Shown here: positions 10,933-20,948 of the stretch, in pieces
How positions within the stretch are numbered: position 1 is the stretch's first letter
How the letters are laid out: every line of letters starts with the position of its first letter
DNA from: Gracilariopsis chorda
Taxonomy: Eukaryota; Rhodophyta; Florideophyceae; Gracilariales; Gracilariaceae
Length of the DNA: 64,000 nucleotides
Direction of reading: 5' to 3'
Assembly: GCA_003194525.1 (NCBI GenBank)
Contig: NBIV01000020.1
Location: forward strand, 372,001 to 436,000
The notes under the pieces: generated by a model
Told to the model about the DNA's origin: nothing
Databases searched by the model: none
What the model saw: the letters and a program-made list of their open reading frames with translations, nothing else
Program-made: the position numbers and the translations under genes

Positions 10933-11173
10933 AAGAGGCGGCCGGTGGCGCAGTCTGTGCTTTCTGCCGGCCACCCACTTCGTCTCAATGGGAACGGGGT
11001 TAGGTTCCACCCGTGCGGGAGCTCATGTGAGAGTACGGCTTACAGCCACACATTCACAGAGACCACACCAGCGCACGAACAGCGCCGTACGCATGGCACT
11101 TTACCATCTGCAACGCGGCGAGAGGCGTATGCTTGTGACTTGGATACTCTTCGCCACCACCAATCGCTCTTGA

Positions 11174-12097
11174 ATGGAGGGTTTCGAAGCTTCGTCGTTG
11201 CATCTTCGTCCGTGCTCCCTTGAAGATTACTTCAACATTGCAGCGGAAGACGGAGTGTATGATCTCATCGAAGGTATTTTGGTGATGAAAGAGATGGCAG
11301 ACCAAGAACACGGTCGTGGTGCAGCATTCTGGGCGATGACGTTCAACAATGAGAAGCCAGAAAAAGACAAGCGTGTTGCGATGCTGAATCCGAGCGTTGA
11401 AATCTCGTCAGACAGCACCGGGAACAGCAACAAGGGCTCAAGGAAACCAACCGTTCTGCGCCCGGATATGGCTATTGGAAAGCTACCTAGTGACAAGCAG
11501 AGGAGAGCCGTTCCAAAAGAATCACAGGATATCATGTTTCCGAAGGGTTACCCTCCGGGTCTTACTCTAGAAAGTACAAGTTGCAATCCCACGAAAGATT
11601 TGAACACTAAACCGAAAATGTACCTAGACTCTGGCGTAGGTCGCGTTCACACTTTACACCGCGACAAAAGAGGGAAGGGAAGGAATGCATGTTAGAGAAT
11701 ACAGAAGAAAGAAAACGGACAAGTTGTAACCGAAACTACACCAATATCAAATGACCCCATCAACGATCGTGATGCACGTAAGATCACTTCAAAGCAGTTG
11801 ATGCATCCCCCAAGTCCGGACCACAATGTACGCCAAAACAAAGCAAAACAACGTGCCAAAACTCGTGTGCTGCGAACGAAGTTAAATCAAGCCGAGAATC
11901 GAGCAGATGCCGTAGAGAAGAGAGCAAGGGAGCTGCAGAAGCAGCTAGAAGCGTTAACTGGTAATCCGACAGAGTCGTCTGCGAAGTATCAGAGCTCACT
12001 GTCTGCATCATGTGGAAGTCGGAAAGGCTCTGCTTCTGCATCTAGTAGTGGCACAAGCTCACCCCCCCGACAACGACAGAAACGGTCAAATGAGTGA
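11174..12097 (+). pseudogene. Decayed Uma2-family (PD-(D/E)XK) gene with coiled-coil tail
   Basis: The first frame (11174-11695) begins with SLEDYFNIAAEDGVYDLIEG and later shows RPDMAIG and LESTSC...NTKPKMYLDSG. These match the Uma2/DUF820 restriction-endonuclease-like fold: the domain entry motif, the catalytic aspartate, and the E...K pair. The homology then passes into another frame near an AGAAGAAAGAAAA run around 11710. That frame continues to 12097 as a charged coiled coil (NQAENRADAVEKRARELQKQL) with a serine-rich basic end. Uma2 proteins are abundant in cyanobacteria and rare in eukaryotes. A related, better preserved copy lies at 36324-36936. The frame change makes this copy non-functional as read. 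Confidence 0.55.
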
Positions 12098-13495
12098 TTG
12101 AAAGCATCTCGAAGATACTAGCAAATAAATACGAATGTTACTTGAGCTGCTTGAGAGTCTTCGCGTATCGTCATCTCCCTTCCTGCTGTCGTACGCGGCG
12201 GTGTTGGTGGCGTTCAGCGGTCACAACATTAAGAAGATAGAAACCATGGTGCAAGCCGATAGTCACAGAGCTCTCGGAACACCTGAACGAGAAGTTTGGA
12301 CTACAAGCCCCGCAGTCGGCCGTGTCCTAACCATTTGTCGACCACACCCGTAAAAGACTTCTACTCGCAACTTCCTGGAGAGAAAGAAGTGCGTCTGTCC
12401 ATAGAACTGTTAAAGCAGAATAGAAAATGTGGTTGGTCGCTCTTTCCTGAGGAGCAGGCGGCAGATTACAGCAAATCGTCAAAAGCTCTCCGCGGCGTGA
12501 GTGCAAGCTTCAAGTAGGTGACTTCGTCACGGAGTGGGCGATGGAGCTGTTGGCGAGCGAAATGTTGTTGGCAGAAAAATCGCACCGCGAGCTCGGAGTC
12601 AGGAACGCTATCCCTAGCTCCGAGCTCGCGCTGCGATTTTTCTTGGCCCAGACACATACACACAGAAACCGCACAGAAACGGCTCCCCCGAACCTATTTC
12701 ACCTTATTGTCGTGAGGGAGCCAAGTGGCCTGTTCTCACTGCTAAGAAAATAGACAGCCGAGGAGTCTCGGACAGGCTCACTGTTTTGGGAGATCTGACC
12801 CCACATTTCAGGCGTAAGACCGATACAACAACAAACAAAAGGTGCAGAGGAAATATGGCAACCAGTTTGCCGCCACCCAAACATCAAAGGCGACAACACA
12901 GGAAGAGGGCAGCTTTCTACCCAGGCGTAGAGGTTATATCCCTATACTCCAGAATCCTAGCAGCAGACTGTGAGTGTTAGGACATTTTGAATTGGGCTAG
13001 TAGGCGGACAGGATTTTCCCAAGAACCGTCAGAGTTACTGCTTGGGGCACAATTAGTTACGGCGCCTGCCGTGATGTACCGACCTTCTCAAAGAAAAAAA
13101 GATCGTTAAGGGTCGTCGACCTTCCTTGGAATTTCATGTTCGACATCAAAAGCTAACATGGTTATCTATCGAATCTCAACTAAACATACGCTTAAACAAA
13201 AGAGGATACAGACGGATGGCCTGCATGCGTAGCATACGTGCAGAATAACAAGAGTGAAGTGATTAGGGGGCTTCCGGTGGTGGTCTGTTCCTGCTGGATA
13301 GCATGAAACGGATGATGGTCTTCTAACTGGGTCCAAGACAACAACGAAAGCTGAACGAAATTTCTGTTGCAAAGATGTTGCTCTGAAGCACGGAACAGCT
13401 ATAGATGATGAGAAAAGCAAAAATCCATTGGACGGCGGAAGCACTTTTTCGCTACACAAAGGCATGTGCACAGGCAACTAGGCCGTCATGGAATT
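12098..13495. other. Accessory stretch without a recognised gene
   Basis: Frames at 12135-12353 and 12296-12517 are short and match no family I recognise. A strong hairpin lies at 12573-12643. The rest holds nothing I can name up to the 3' end of the kelch gene. Confidence 0.4.
12573..12643. repeat. 26-bp inverted repeat (hairpin)
   Basis: Arms at 12573-12598 and 12618-12643 pair over 26 bases with one mismatch, around a 19-base spacer. The arm reads AGAAAAATCGCA then a GAGCTC-containing core. Arm length equals that of the hairpin at 2794-2858, but the sequence is unrelated. Confidence 0.7.
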
Positions 13496-15540
13496 TCAGC
13501 GTCTGCCCCTTGCACGCTTCTGCTCAAGCTGAACCTTTTCAAATTCTCGTTCGAGTGCCTCCTCGCGCGCGATCTGAGCTTCCAGTTCTTCAAGCTCTTT
13601 CAGAGTGGGTTTAATTTCCCAGAACCTTCTAAAGGCCCATTCAAATGCCACTCTGCGTAGAGCCTTCCCGCTTTCTCCCAACGCATCGTGAACTTCCCCG
13701 ATCCAGTAGGTCTTTGTGCGTTCAAAGAAGTCTTTGAGCGATTCGTTGACCCGTGGTGTGAAATGTTCGCTCTCTGCGTCTTGGACACGGGACCGGAGCA
13801 GCTCTCGTCTTCCTCCTCGACGCCTTTGCTTATGTTCATCATTCATTTCATTATTTTCTTCCTCATCCATTTGATCCCCATCTGACAAAGACTCACTGTT
13901 TTCATCCAGGTCACTACCATTTTGCTCGTTTTCCTCTTCATCAGATTCCATCCATTCAGAACAGCCTGGGCTCAGAGCCTTAACTTGCTTATACTCGTCG
14001 AGCTTGTTGAGGTCTATGGCCCAGATATCATCTAAAGTAATTTCCTGCTGCCCTTTTTCTATGCTCCCGCCCATTATATAAAGGACGTTCTTCTGCACTG
14101 CGACGGCTGCATTGAATCTCGGGCACGGCATCAGTTCGTGTCGTTCCGATAATAGAGCAGCTTCAAGTGAATCTGTGTCGAGCTCTGTTCCTTCGTCGTC
14201 TTCAGGGCCTTGCGATTCGTCCACATCCAACATTTGAACGTCTTCGGTAGGCTTTGAATCAACATTTTCTGCTGTTTCTTCAACGACCATAGCTTCGGAA
14301 TGGCGAGCTTTTCTCCGCTTTCCCTTCTTTGTCTTCTTTCGTCTTAAGGTCATAGGATACCACTTCTTTTTCTCCAGATTGAACCCAAACAAGTCGTTGT
14401 AGAATATTGATTCAATATTCTCTTCTGTCTCGTCATCCTCTACACCACCAAAGACAACTGCATTCGTCTTGTGGCGGATCATAGAAAATCCAGCTCTACG
14501 AGCAGGGCCGTACCCATTCCTTTTCACTTTGGACCATTTCATGTTGATGGCAGAAAGCTTGTACATATCTGAGAGCACCATTCCTTGGGCGACCATAGAT
14601 TCCTCAACGGCACTTCCCCCTTTCTTCTTGCCCTTGTGAGTAACGGCCTTTGCCTTCTTTAGAGCTTCTTTAAAGTATCCACCGTAGAGTATCACATCCG
14701 TACCATTCACTACCCACTGAAATCCTGACCTTCTCGAAGGAACTACGTCTACAGCGCTTGTTTCAACTTTTGTCCATATTAGCTGGTCCAAACTCAGATC
14801 TATATAACACAGATCATTGAGATATTGGTTCTCGAACCCGGTGTCAAAGAATCCGCCGAATACAATTAGTCGGTTGTTTGCGACGCACATGCGATGGCCC
14901 GAGCGGGCAGAGGGACCACCACGTATTTCAATGCGCTCCCAGCTCATGTCTTCGAGGTCCAATCTCCACAGATCACGATAATGGCGATACTGGCTCAAGC
15001 TGGGATTGCTAAACTCTCCTCCGAATATATACATCATGTTCTTGTGCACAGCGACTGCATGAGAGCTGCGGGGTGGAGGCCGATTAGGAGACTCGAACTT
15101 GGTCCACGCTTTCTTTTGTACATTGTAAACATAAAGATCATTGAAAAACTGTGCTCGATCGCCAGTGTAGTGCTCTCCACCAAACATGATGAGCTCTTCA
15201 TCGTTTCGGGGGTTCGCAACCACAGTGAAAGCGGTGCGTGGAGACGGAGCTTCAACATCTAGCAGTTCAGCAACCTTTACTGCCTCGGCTTCTTTTGCTA
15301 GAATCTCCGCAAGGATGGCCTCAACATCCTGCTCCATAATGACAGGAACGGTTAGTATACCCTAGGAGAAGAAGTCTAAGACCTATCCTACGCTTAGTAC
15401 CCCTCAATACAAGTGATTGAAATACGCACCTCGCCATCGGTTTCCCGAGCCTTCTTCGCAGCTTTCTGGGCTTTCTTAGCAGCTTTTGCTTCTGTCTTGG
15501 CTTTTCCGATTCCCTGCTTCTTCTTCCCTTTCTTTCCCAT
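13496..15540 (-). CDS. KLHDC4: Kelch domain-containing protein 4 homologue
   Basis: Two exons: 15540-15430 (37 codons, MGKKGKKKQGIGK..., lysine/alanine-rich) and 15328-13496, giving 647 residues. The 101-bp intron starts GTGCGT, contains a perfect TACTAAC and ends CAG at 15329, so the ATG at 15337 lies inside the intron and is not the start. The body has kelch repeats with FGG signatures (LIMFGGEHY, YIFGGEF, IVFGGFF, ILYGGYF, VVFGGVE, IMGGS). It then has an acidic region, and a C-terminal DUF4110-like domain (SLKDFFERTKTYWIGEV...ALRRVAFEWAFRRFWE). KLHDC4 is a conserved eukaryotic beta-propeller protein, probably a scaffold or ligase adaptor. The order of basic head, propeller and DUF4110 tail matches the family closely. 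Confidence 0.9.
15329..15429 (-). other. 101-bp spliceosomal intron in the kelch gene
   Basis: Reading on the minus strand, the donor is GAG/GTGCGT at 15429 and a TACTAAC branch sequence is followed 26 bases later by the acceptor CAG/GAT at 15329. Joining restores a continuous phase-0 frame that matches the family. Confidence 0.8.
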
Positions 15541-16334
15541 TGTTTGAGTGTTGATAAGGTTGCCTTAGGCAGGAAGAGGCCCTTCTCTGACTGCGCTCCG
15601 TGTTTGTTAGAAGGGTGGGGCGGGGTAGGCTATGAATCAGAAAGCCTTTGGAACGAAGATACTCGGCTGTGGTACTATCTGCGAAAATCTGACGCTGATT
15701 CTGAGACGTCTTTCAGAATCGTTGTGCCGCTTTCGACGGCATCTATCGCGGAGGATGGAATAGCCCTTGCTTTGCTTGGTATGATTATCAGTGCACCTAC
15801 CGTATGGTATCATACTATGATACCAAACGGTGGTGCACTCCTTTTCATTTTCACAATTAAGGGGGCCGGACGTTAAATTACTTTGCATGTTCAGATCTGC
15901 ATCTCTAAAACTTTTCGATCAGATCACGATGATTCAGACGGCCTTGATCAACTCTGTGACATATTGTCATATCTGTACGATTCAATTTTCATCTGCACCT
16001 GACATCAGAGGAGAGCTATTCCGTTGACCTAGTACGGAACGTCTCGAGGGTAGCGATCGCTACTGGCTTTGAGACGTGAGAAAACATTCATAAGCCTTTT
16101 ATTATTAAACACGTTCGTCTGAAGTCAGAGCCAGCATCACACTGGTTCTTCCTGCAACGGATTGAACAACGAGTATCACGAGCATCATCTCCGGCTGTTT
16201 GTGGTCATTCGAAAAAGCACTATTGAAAGATTCTACTCAAGTCTGTCAGGGCAAAGAAAGACTGAGAACAAGGAAAAGGCCTTTGGATCCACAAAGCTCC
16301 AATTCAGGACACACTGGGGTGACTGCTAGCAACG
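15541..16334. other. Intergenic with an imperfect palindrome
   Basis: A near-palindrome covers 15790-15839: an AGTGCACC...GGTATCATA arm is mirrored, with two or three differences, by TATGATACC...GGTGCACT. No gene is recognised. The region holds the upstream sequences of the divergent kelch and MTAP genes. Confidence 0.55.
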
Positions 16335-17087
16335 ATGGGGAAGCTAGGAGTTCTTGGAGGTACAAGTCTCCTTAAAAGCGACATGTTTTCTGCACTGAAG
16401 CCAAAAACTGTCAACACACCTCACGGAGATGCCATCGTATATACTGATCCAAGTGGGTCCAGACCCATTATTTTCGTTCAGCGTCATCAGGGGGTTGGCG
16501 CGGACGGGAAGACTCAATACCGACCCCCACATCTTGTTAACTTCCGCGCAAACCTAGCTGCAATGGTGCAGGAAGGTGTCGATACCATAGTAGCCGTTTG
16601 CTGCGTTGGCTCCCTGTCGGAGGATATTCCGATTGGAACTGTTGTTATTCCGGATGACTTTTTTTACTTATTTGGTCCTTCTGTATCATACTACGATGAT
16701 GCGAGAGCTCACATTGTTCCAGGCTTCGATGATAAGCTGAGAGGGAAACTGATTGAAGCTTTAACAGAAGAGAGTATCTTGGGTTTTAGAAACGGTGGTG
16801 CAGTTTACGTGCAAACAGTAGGGCCGCGTTTTGAGACCAAGGCGGAGGTTCGGTTCTTATCCACTTTGGGTGACATCATCGGTATGACAGGAGCTACCGA
16901 AGCTACAATTGCGAAAGAACTTGAGGTACCGTATGCTATTCTTGCCATGGTCGATAATATGGCGAACGGATTGGCCGGTTCAGATCTCACGAAAGAACAG
17001 TTTCATGCAAATGTAGCAAAGAATCTAGGTGTTGTTGAGCGTTGTGTGGCTACCGTTCTGGAAAAGTTAACCCCGAAACACATGTAG
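16335..17087 (+). CDS. S-methyl-5'-thioadenosine phosphorylase-type purine nucleoside phosphorylase
   Basis: A 250-residue member of the PNP/MTAP family 2, which splits methylthioadenosine (or a related nucleoside) with phosphate in the methionine salvage pathway. Visible motifs are GVLGGTSLL at the N-terminus, the phosphate-loop arginine/histidine region VQRHQG, the family phrase PPHLVNFRANLAAM, a VGSLSEDIPIGTVVIPDDF strand, VGPRFETKAEVR, the substrate-loop MTGATEA and the segment VDNMANGL. Length is normal. It resembles the prokaryote-type branch (MTA/MTI phosphorylases) more than the animal enzyme, so exact substrate choice cannot be fixed. No targeting peptide is visible, so a cytosolic location is likely. 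The ATG at 16335 begins directly with the first strand. Confidence 0.85.
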   Translation: MGKLGVLGGTSLLKSDMFSALKPKTVNTPHGDAIVYTDPSGSRPIIFVQRHQGVGADGKTQYRPPHLVNFRANLAAMVQEGVDTIVAVCCVGSLSEDIPIGTVVIPDDFFYLFGPSVSYYDDARAHIVPGFDDKLRGKLIEALTEESILGFRNGGAVYVQTVGPRFETKAEVRFLSTLGDIIGMTGATEATIAKELEVPYAILAMVDNMANGLAGSDLTKEQFHANVAKNLGVVERCVATVLEKLTPKHM

Positions 17088-17540
17088 TTGATTGCTTATT
17101 GTTTTTGCAGTTCAACTGGCTGAATCCGCAGGAAGTTGTATCATAGTGGATAAAACCTCATTCTTCTGACCTTGCACAATTCATGACTCTGTTCTAGTAT
17201 AGCAACGGTACACCAACGAATACTTCCGGAGCGAACTGTTCTTCGTAAGTTCGAGAATATAAGCCCTAACAAGAAACACGAACTACCGAAAGCGTTTAGG
17301 GATGGTCAACATGTCGTTTCAAGGTTGTTCATCGCTTTGTAAAGATGTCTCGATCCCGCGATACTGTTCTTTCGACATGTGCGAACATAGAAGATCTCAG
17401 CTCGTTTGCTGGTCGCTCTCTTTGAACAAGACGACACAAAATTCGCCGCGTTTCCAGATGTAGGAAGCCAAGCAAAAGGAGAGAAATGCTATCGCAGTGT
17501 GCGTGAATGATCTTCGCACTTCACCAGTCAAAGAGGAGCA
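17088..17540. other. Intergenic between convergent genes
   Basis: Nothing coding is recognised. It contains the 3' flanks of the phosphorylase and ZNHIT3 genes. Confidence 0.4.
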
Positions 17541-18099
17541 CTATCCATCTTCGGAAGATGAGGACTTCAGCTTCGACCTGATGATCTCTTCCAGCGTGAC
17601 CGGTATATCCGGAGAAACCTTGCATCCCACAGCTTCCAAAACGTCATCGCAGAATTCCAAGAAAGCTGGATCTTGCATTTCTCTTTCCAATTCCTTGATT
17701 CGGTTTGCTGAAGAACCAATCCGTTGTAAAACTGTTAGTAAGCGATCATCTTTCAGTTTTCTTTGGACCTCTTTGTGGTTATCCAAACCTTCTAGCTGCT
17801 CCCTCTTCAGCAAAAGCAAGTCTTCCGGCAGACATTCTGCTTCCTGCTGTTTTTGGGTTACTTTTTCGCTAACGATTTGCAGTGGTGCTTTTGAAGGCGT
17901 TGGGACCGCCTCACATCGCCTTTCTTTATGTGCTTTGCAGCATGATACTGAACAGCTTCGTTGAATAGGAAGCGAAGACGTGTCAGAAACATGTAGAATA
18001 GTAGGGTAATTAAGTTCTTACTTACAATGGTATCCGACATTTCGGACATTTATACTTCGCCTGCTGCTCATGGCAAACATGGCAAGTGTTTTTTGCCAT
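17541..18099 (-). CDS. ZNHIT3: Zinc finger HIT domain protein 3 (box C/D snoRNP assembly)
   Basis: Two exons: 18099-18026 and 17955-17541, 162 residues in total. Exon 1 encodes MAKNTCHVCHEQQAKYKCPKC and ends at GTAAGT. Exon 2 completes the finger with CSVSCCKAHKERRC, giving the HIT-type set of paired cysteines and a histidine. The C-terminal half (residues about 70-150) is the helical ZNHIT3 domain with RLLTVLQRIG and MQDPAFLEFCDDVLEAVG. In other eukaryotes this domain binds NUFIP1 (Hit1/Rsa1 in yeast) during assembly of box C/D snoRNPs. Without splicing, the finger and the C-terminal domain lie in different frames and neither makes sense alone. The 70-bp intron joins them in phase with the expected PxCS spacing. 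Confidence 0.85.
17956..18025 (-). other. 70-bp intron in ZNHIT3
   Basis: Donor GTAAGTAAG at 18025 and acceptor GAAG ending at 17956 on the minus strand. Removal joins the two halves of the HIT zinc finger in frame. Confidence 0.75.
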
Positions 18100-19445
18100 C
18101 GTCCTAAGGTGAAAGCTAATCTGCTGGTGCAAAGCTGAGGAGCGACAGGGGGATGAGCTCTTCGAAGTACTAGGGGGATTTGGACAACTTTGGACCGGAA
18201 GGGTAAACTTCAATTTATACGGCCACCCAAAATAAAGATAAAATCCGACTAAGAGAGAAAACTCGACCACCTACAATGGCTCTCTCAACAGATTTGACTA
18301 ACAATAGAGGGGTTTTCGGTTGCTACCCTTCGAAGGATAGACTCTGGCTGCTAGATAACCCAATCCATTATCAGTCGTCCATGTAATGCGGTGTTCAATA
18401 CATGCACATAAAACGCTCAACGGTGTCTTGCAAAACCAAGACACGCTCATGTTAGAAGACTCTGTCTTTGGAATTGTTCTAGACTTGGCAGATCAATGGC
18501 TCGTATAAGAGTCTTACTGGGTTCTCAGGTTACTGCTTTTCAGAGATCGCTGAAGGCTTGAAGTGCGAAAGGTAACCTTCTAGCACCCTTCCTTACGCTG
18601 TGTTTCGGTAAGATCTTGTAAGATATCCAGCGGTAGCCGATGAGTATTTGAAAGCGGACCCGAACAGGCTCCTCTTCCAGGCTTGATCCTGTTCATGGAG
18701 ACAGAGAAACGGTGTCTGCGTCAGCAACGGAACTTGTACAAAACTTCGATGTTCTGTAGAGAACTGAAGCCATGTATACGTGCAGGGAAGAGCTACTAGG
18801 GTACAAAGGATGCTGGTAGCAATCGCGAGACATGAAGAGTTTCATGACATGGTTTGGGAACAAAGGCGAACACTGGGATAGACATGAAATTTGAAGTGAA
18901 TGGCAGAAATGCAGATGAGAGTGATATAATGAGAGGCAACGGACGGAATTGCGTGGCGAGTGGGCAAACGCGAACACCAGAGCAGTATTAACGCTTGTGA
19001 AGACTATGAAAAGATGCGGATTGTTCTCGTCCGAGAATCAAAGGCACCTTTGGTACCTCCAATCCTTCGACATATCACTATCAAAAACACATAGTTGAAA
19101 CTGACATTTAATCGGACCGTATGCCTATCTCATGTTGTCCGATTCACGAAATGCTTTCTGGGCTGGCGATAAGAGACAAGGAGTTGTCATATGCAACAAA
19201 AAAAGAATGGAATTGGACCGCTCGTTTGTTATGCCTTCGCACGGGTATGAGTTAGGGTGGCACTGTTGGTGGCGATGCTTGCCCCGGGAAAAACAGTCCG
19301 TTGCACCTTATCGCAAACCAATATGGCGCAGCACGGTAGCGTAGCAGCACCGCAGAAGTGAGCCGAGGCGACCTTAGTTCTGACCACACAAACACTTGGA
19401 ACCAACTTGTACTGACCATAATCGCTGACAAATTTCTTCGTTCGA
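18100..19445. other. Long gene-free stretch
   Basis: Short frames only, with no family character. No tRNA or repeat was recognised. It lies between the ZNHIT3 start and the 3' end of the H2B transcript. Confidence 0.4.
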
Positions 19446-19461
19446 GGTGTAAAGATACACC
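19419..19461 (-). terminator. Histone mRNA 3' stem-loop and downstream element of H2B
   Basis: Read on the minus strand, GGTGTATCTTTACACC (19461-19446) forms a 6-bp stem with a 4-base loop. It starts 50 bases after the H2B stop codon. A conserved tail CGAACGAAGAAATTTGTCAGC follows (to about 19425). The same stem and nearly the same tail follow H2A, which makes this a functional processing signal rather than chance. It fits the classical 16-base histone stem-loop with GG at the 5' end and CC at the 3' end, which in animals and green algae replaces polyadenylation. Confidence 0.8.
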
Positions 19462-19511
19462 TTTGATGACTTCCAAGAGTGACAAGCTTGGCAATCAAGT
19501 GAAGTAGAAAC

Positions 19512-19886
19512 TTAGCTAGAACTGTATTTCGTAACGGCCTTGGTTCCTTCCGAAACGGCGTGCTTGGCGAGCTCACCAGGAAGAAGCAGGCGGACAGCTG
19601 TCTGAATCTCTCGTGAAGTCAGAGTCTTCGTATGGTTGTAGGACGAGAGCTTAGCAGCTTCGGTGGCAATCCTTTCGAATAGATCAGCAACGAAAGAGTT
19701 CATGATGCTCATGGCCTTCGAGGATATACCTGTATCCGGATGTACTTGCTTCAACACCTTGTAGATGTAAATCGAGTAGGATTCGTTACGCTTCTTCTTT
19801 CTGGAACTCTTCTCAGGACCAGCGGAAATGCCTTTCTTGGCCACTTTCTTCTCGGCGACTGGAACGCTCTTTCCTTTCTGAACCAT
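19512..19886 (-). CDS. Histone H2B
   Basis: A 124-residue H2B: a lysine-rich N-terminal tail, then the histone fold with [29 protein letters not shown], the central [49 protein letters not shown], and a short Ser-rich end. The ubiquitin-acceptor lysine region AVTKY is conserved. It is transcribed away from H2A, with 599 bp of shared upstream sequence, so the two partners of the nucleosomal dimer are probably co-regulated. It is intronless and has a stem-loop downstream, as expected of a replication-dependent histone gene. Confidence 0.97.
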   Translation of the reverse strand: MVQKGKSVPVAEKKVAKKGISAGPEKSSRKKKRNESYSIYIYKVLKQVHPDTGISSKAMSIMNSFVADLFERIATEAAKLSSYNHTKTLTSREIQTAVRLLLPGELAKHAVSEGTKAVTKYSSS

Positions 19887-20485
19887 AGTTGCTGTTTGAA
19901 AACAAAAAACGAGATAACTAGGGGTTGATGAAGAACGACGGCTTTAACGGGTTACACAAGTAGCGGGGGTGCGGTAGCGACGGAAGCGTGCAACGGGCAG
20001 GCCGACACAGGGCTGTTTAAGTACCCCAGCTCCATCTCGCACTTTCAATGCTAGAGTTGTGCGCGCACTGCCGGTTTGAAAATGATGCTTGTCGGCATTT
20101 GGCGCGCAAACTTGGCTGTCCCACTTGGCGGTCACCGCTTCGGAACCGCAGTTCGAACAAAAATTCTGATTCTCGGTTTTCATTGGCTGTTTTCGGTGTC
20201 CCCCCTTTGCCCAAGTCGCGCCGAAAATGGCCACGGCGCGGCATGCTGATAGCTGATTGGCTGTTTAAGCTGTCCCCCTTTCACTGCCCAAACGAAAGCA
20301 GGAAACGTAGCTTTCTTGGTGCGCAAATGCAGTCTACGCCTTGTGTCGGACGGCAAAAGGTTGTCTTGCTATCTAGTACTTAAGAAGGCATCGTCGTTCG
20401 CCCTGGCCACCGAAAGTACCCTATCCCGCTCCCATCCCGTTCCTACCTCTTCAGAAATCTACTACAGACTCTATACTCGAAAGCA
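19887..20485. promoter_or_regulatory. Bidirectional H2B/H2A promoter
   Basis: The 599-bp interval between the divergent histone starts carries two similar blocks. Each has an ATTGGCTGTTT (inverted CCAAT box) followed by a GTCCCCC-type C-run and GCCCA, at about 20182-20213 and 20255-20289. A palindromic E2F-like site TTTGGCGCGCAAA lies at 20098-20110. CCAAT and E2F sites are typical of S-phase histone promoters; their use here is inferred. Confidence 0.6.
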
Positions 20486-20854
20486 ATGGCTCCGAAGAAG
20501 GCTGCTCAATCCCGTTCCAGCAAAGCTGGTCTTCAGTTCCCAGTCGGTCGTATCCACCGTTTCCTTCGCAAGGGCGGCTATGCTGATCGCGTTGGAGCTG
20601 GTGCTCCCGTGTACATGGCTGCGGTCATGGAATACCTGACCGCCGAAGTGCTCGAACTTGCCGGAAATGCTGCTCGTGACAACAAGAAAACTCGTATCAT
20701 TCCTCGCCACATTCAGCTCGCGGTGCGAAACGATGAAGAGCTCAACAAGCTACTCGGTAACGTCACAATCGCAAGCGGTGGTGTTTTGCCTAATATTCAC
20801 CAGGTTCTCATGCCGCACAAGAAGTCGAAGGGTGATGCTTCCCAGGAGGTTTAA
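20486..20854 (+). CDS. Histone H2A (H2A.X-type C-terminus)
   Basis: A 122-residue H2A with a short basic tail, the fold segments [30 protein letters not shown], the acidic-patch helix and docking region [24 protein letters not shown], and the end GDASQEV. The terminal SQE plus hydrophobic residue is the H2A.X motif whose serine is phosphorylated at DNA breaks. As in budding yeast, the main H2A here may also serve as H2A.X; other copies outside the window could change this. It is intronless and divergent from H2B. Confidence 0.97.
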   Translation: MAPKKAAQSRSSKAGLQFPVGRIHRFLRKGGYADRVGAGAPVYMAAVMEYLTAEVLELAGNAARDNKKTRIIPRHIQLAVRNDEELNKLLGNVTIASGGVLPNIHQVLMPHKKSKGDASQEV

Positions 20855-20882
20855 GTTGGTTGTTCTATAACTTCTATTCAAA

Positions 20883-20920
20883 GGTGTATCTTTACACCTC
20901 GAACCAAAGAAATTTGTCAG
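20883..20920 (+). terminator. Histone mRNA 3' stem-loop and downstream element of H2A
   Basis: GGTGTATCTTTACACC at 20883-20898 begins 28 bases after the H2A stop. The stem is identical to that after H2B, and so is the preceding AAA. The next 21 bases, CGAACCAAAGAAATTTGTCAGC-like, are nearly identical to the H2B tail. The purine-rich AAGAAA part recalls the U7-pairing histone downstream element. Confidence 0.8.
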
Positions 20921-20948
20921 CTCAACACACTCAGCTCGTGTACGGTAT

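Noticed and set aside
15335-15337. ATG at 15337 as the start of the kelch protein
   Set aside because: It lies between a TACTAAC branch site and a CAG acceptor; splicing to the upstream MGKKGKKK exon restores the conserved KLHDC4 N-terminus.
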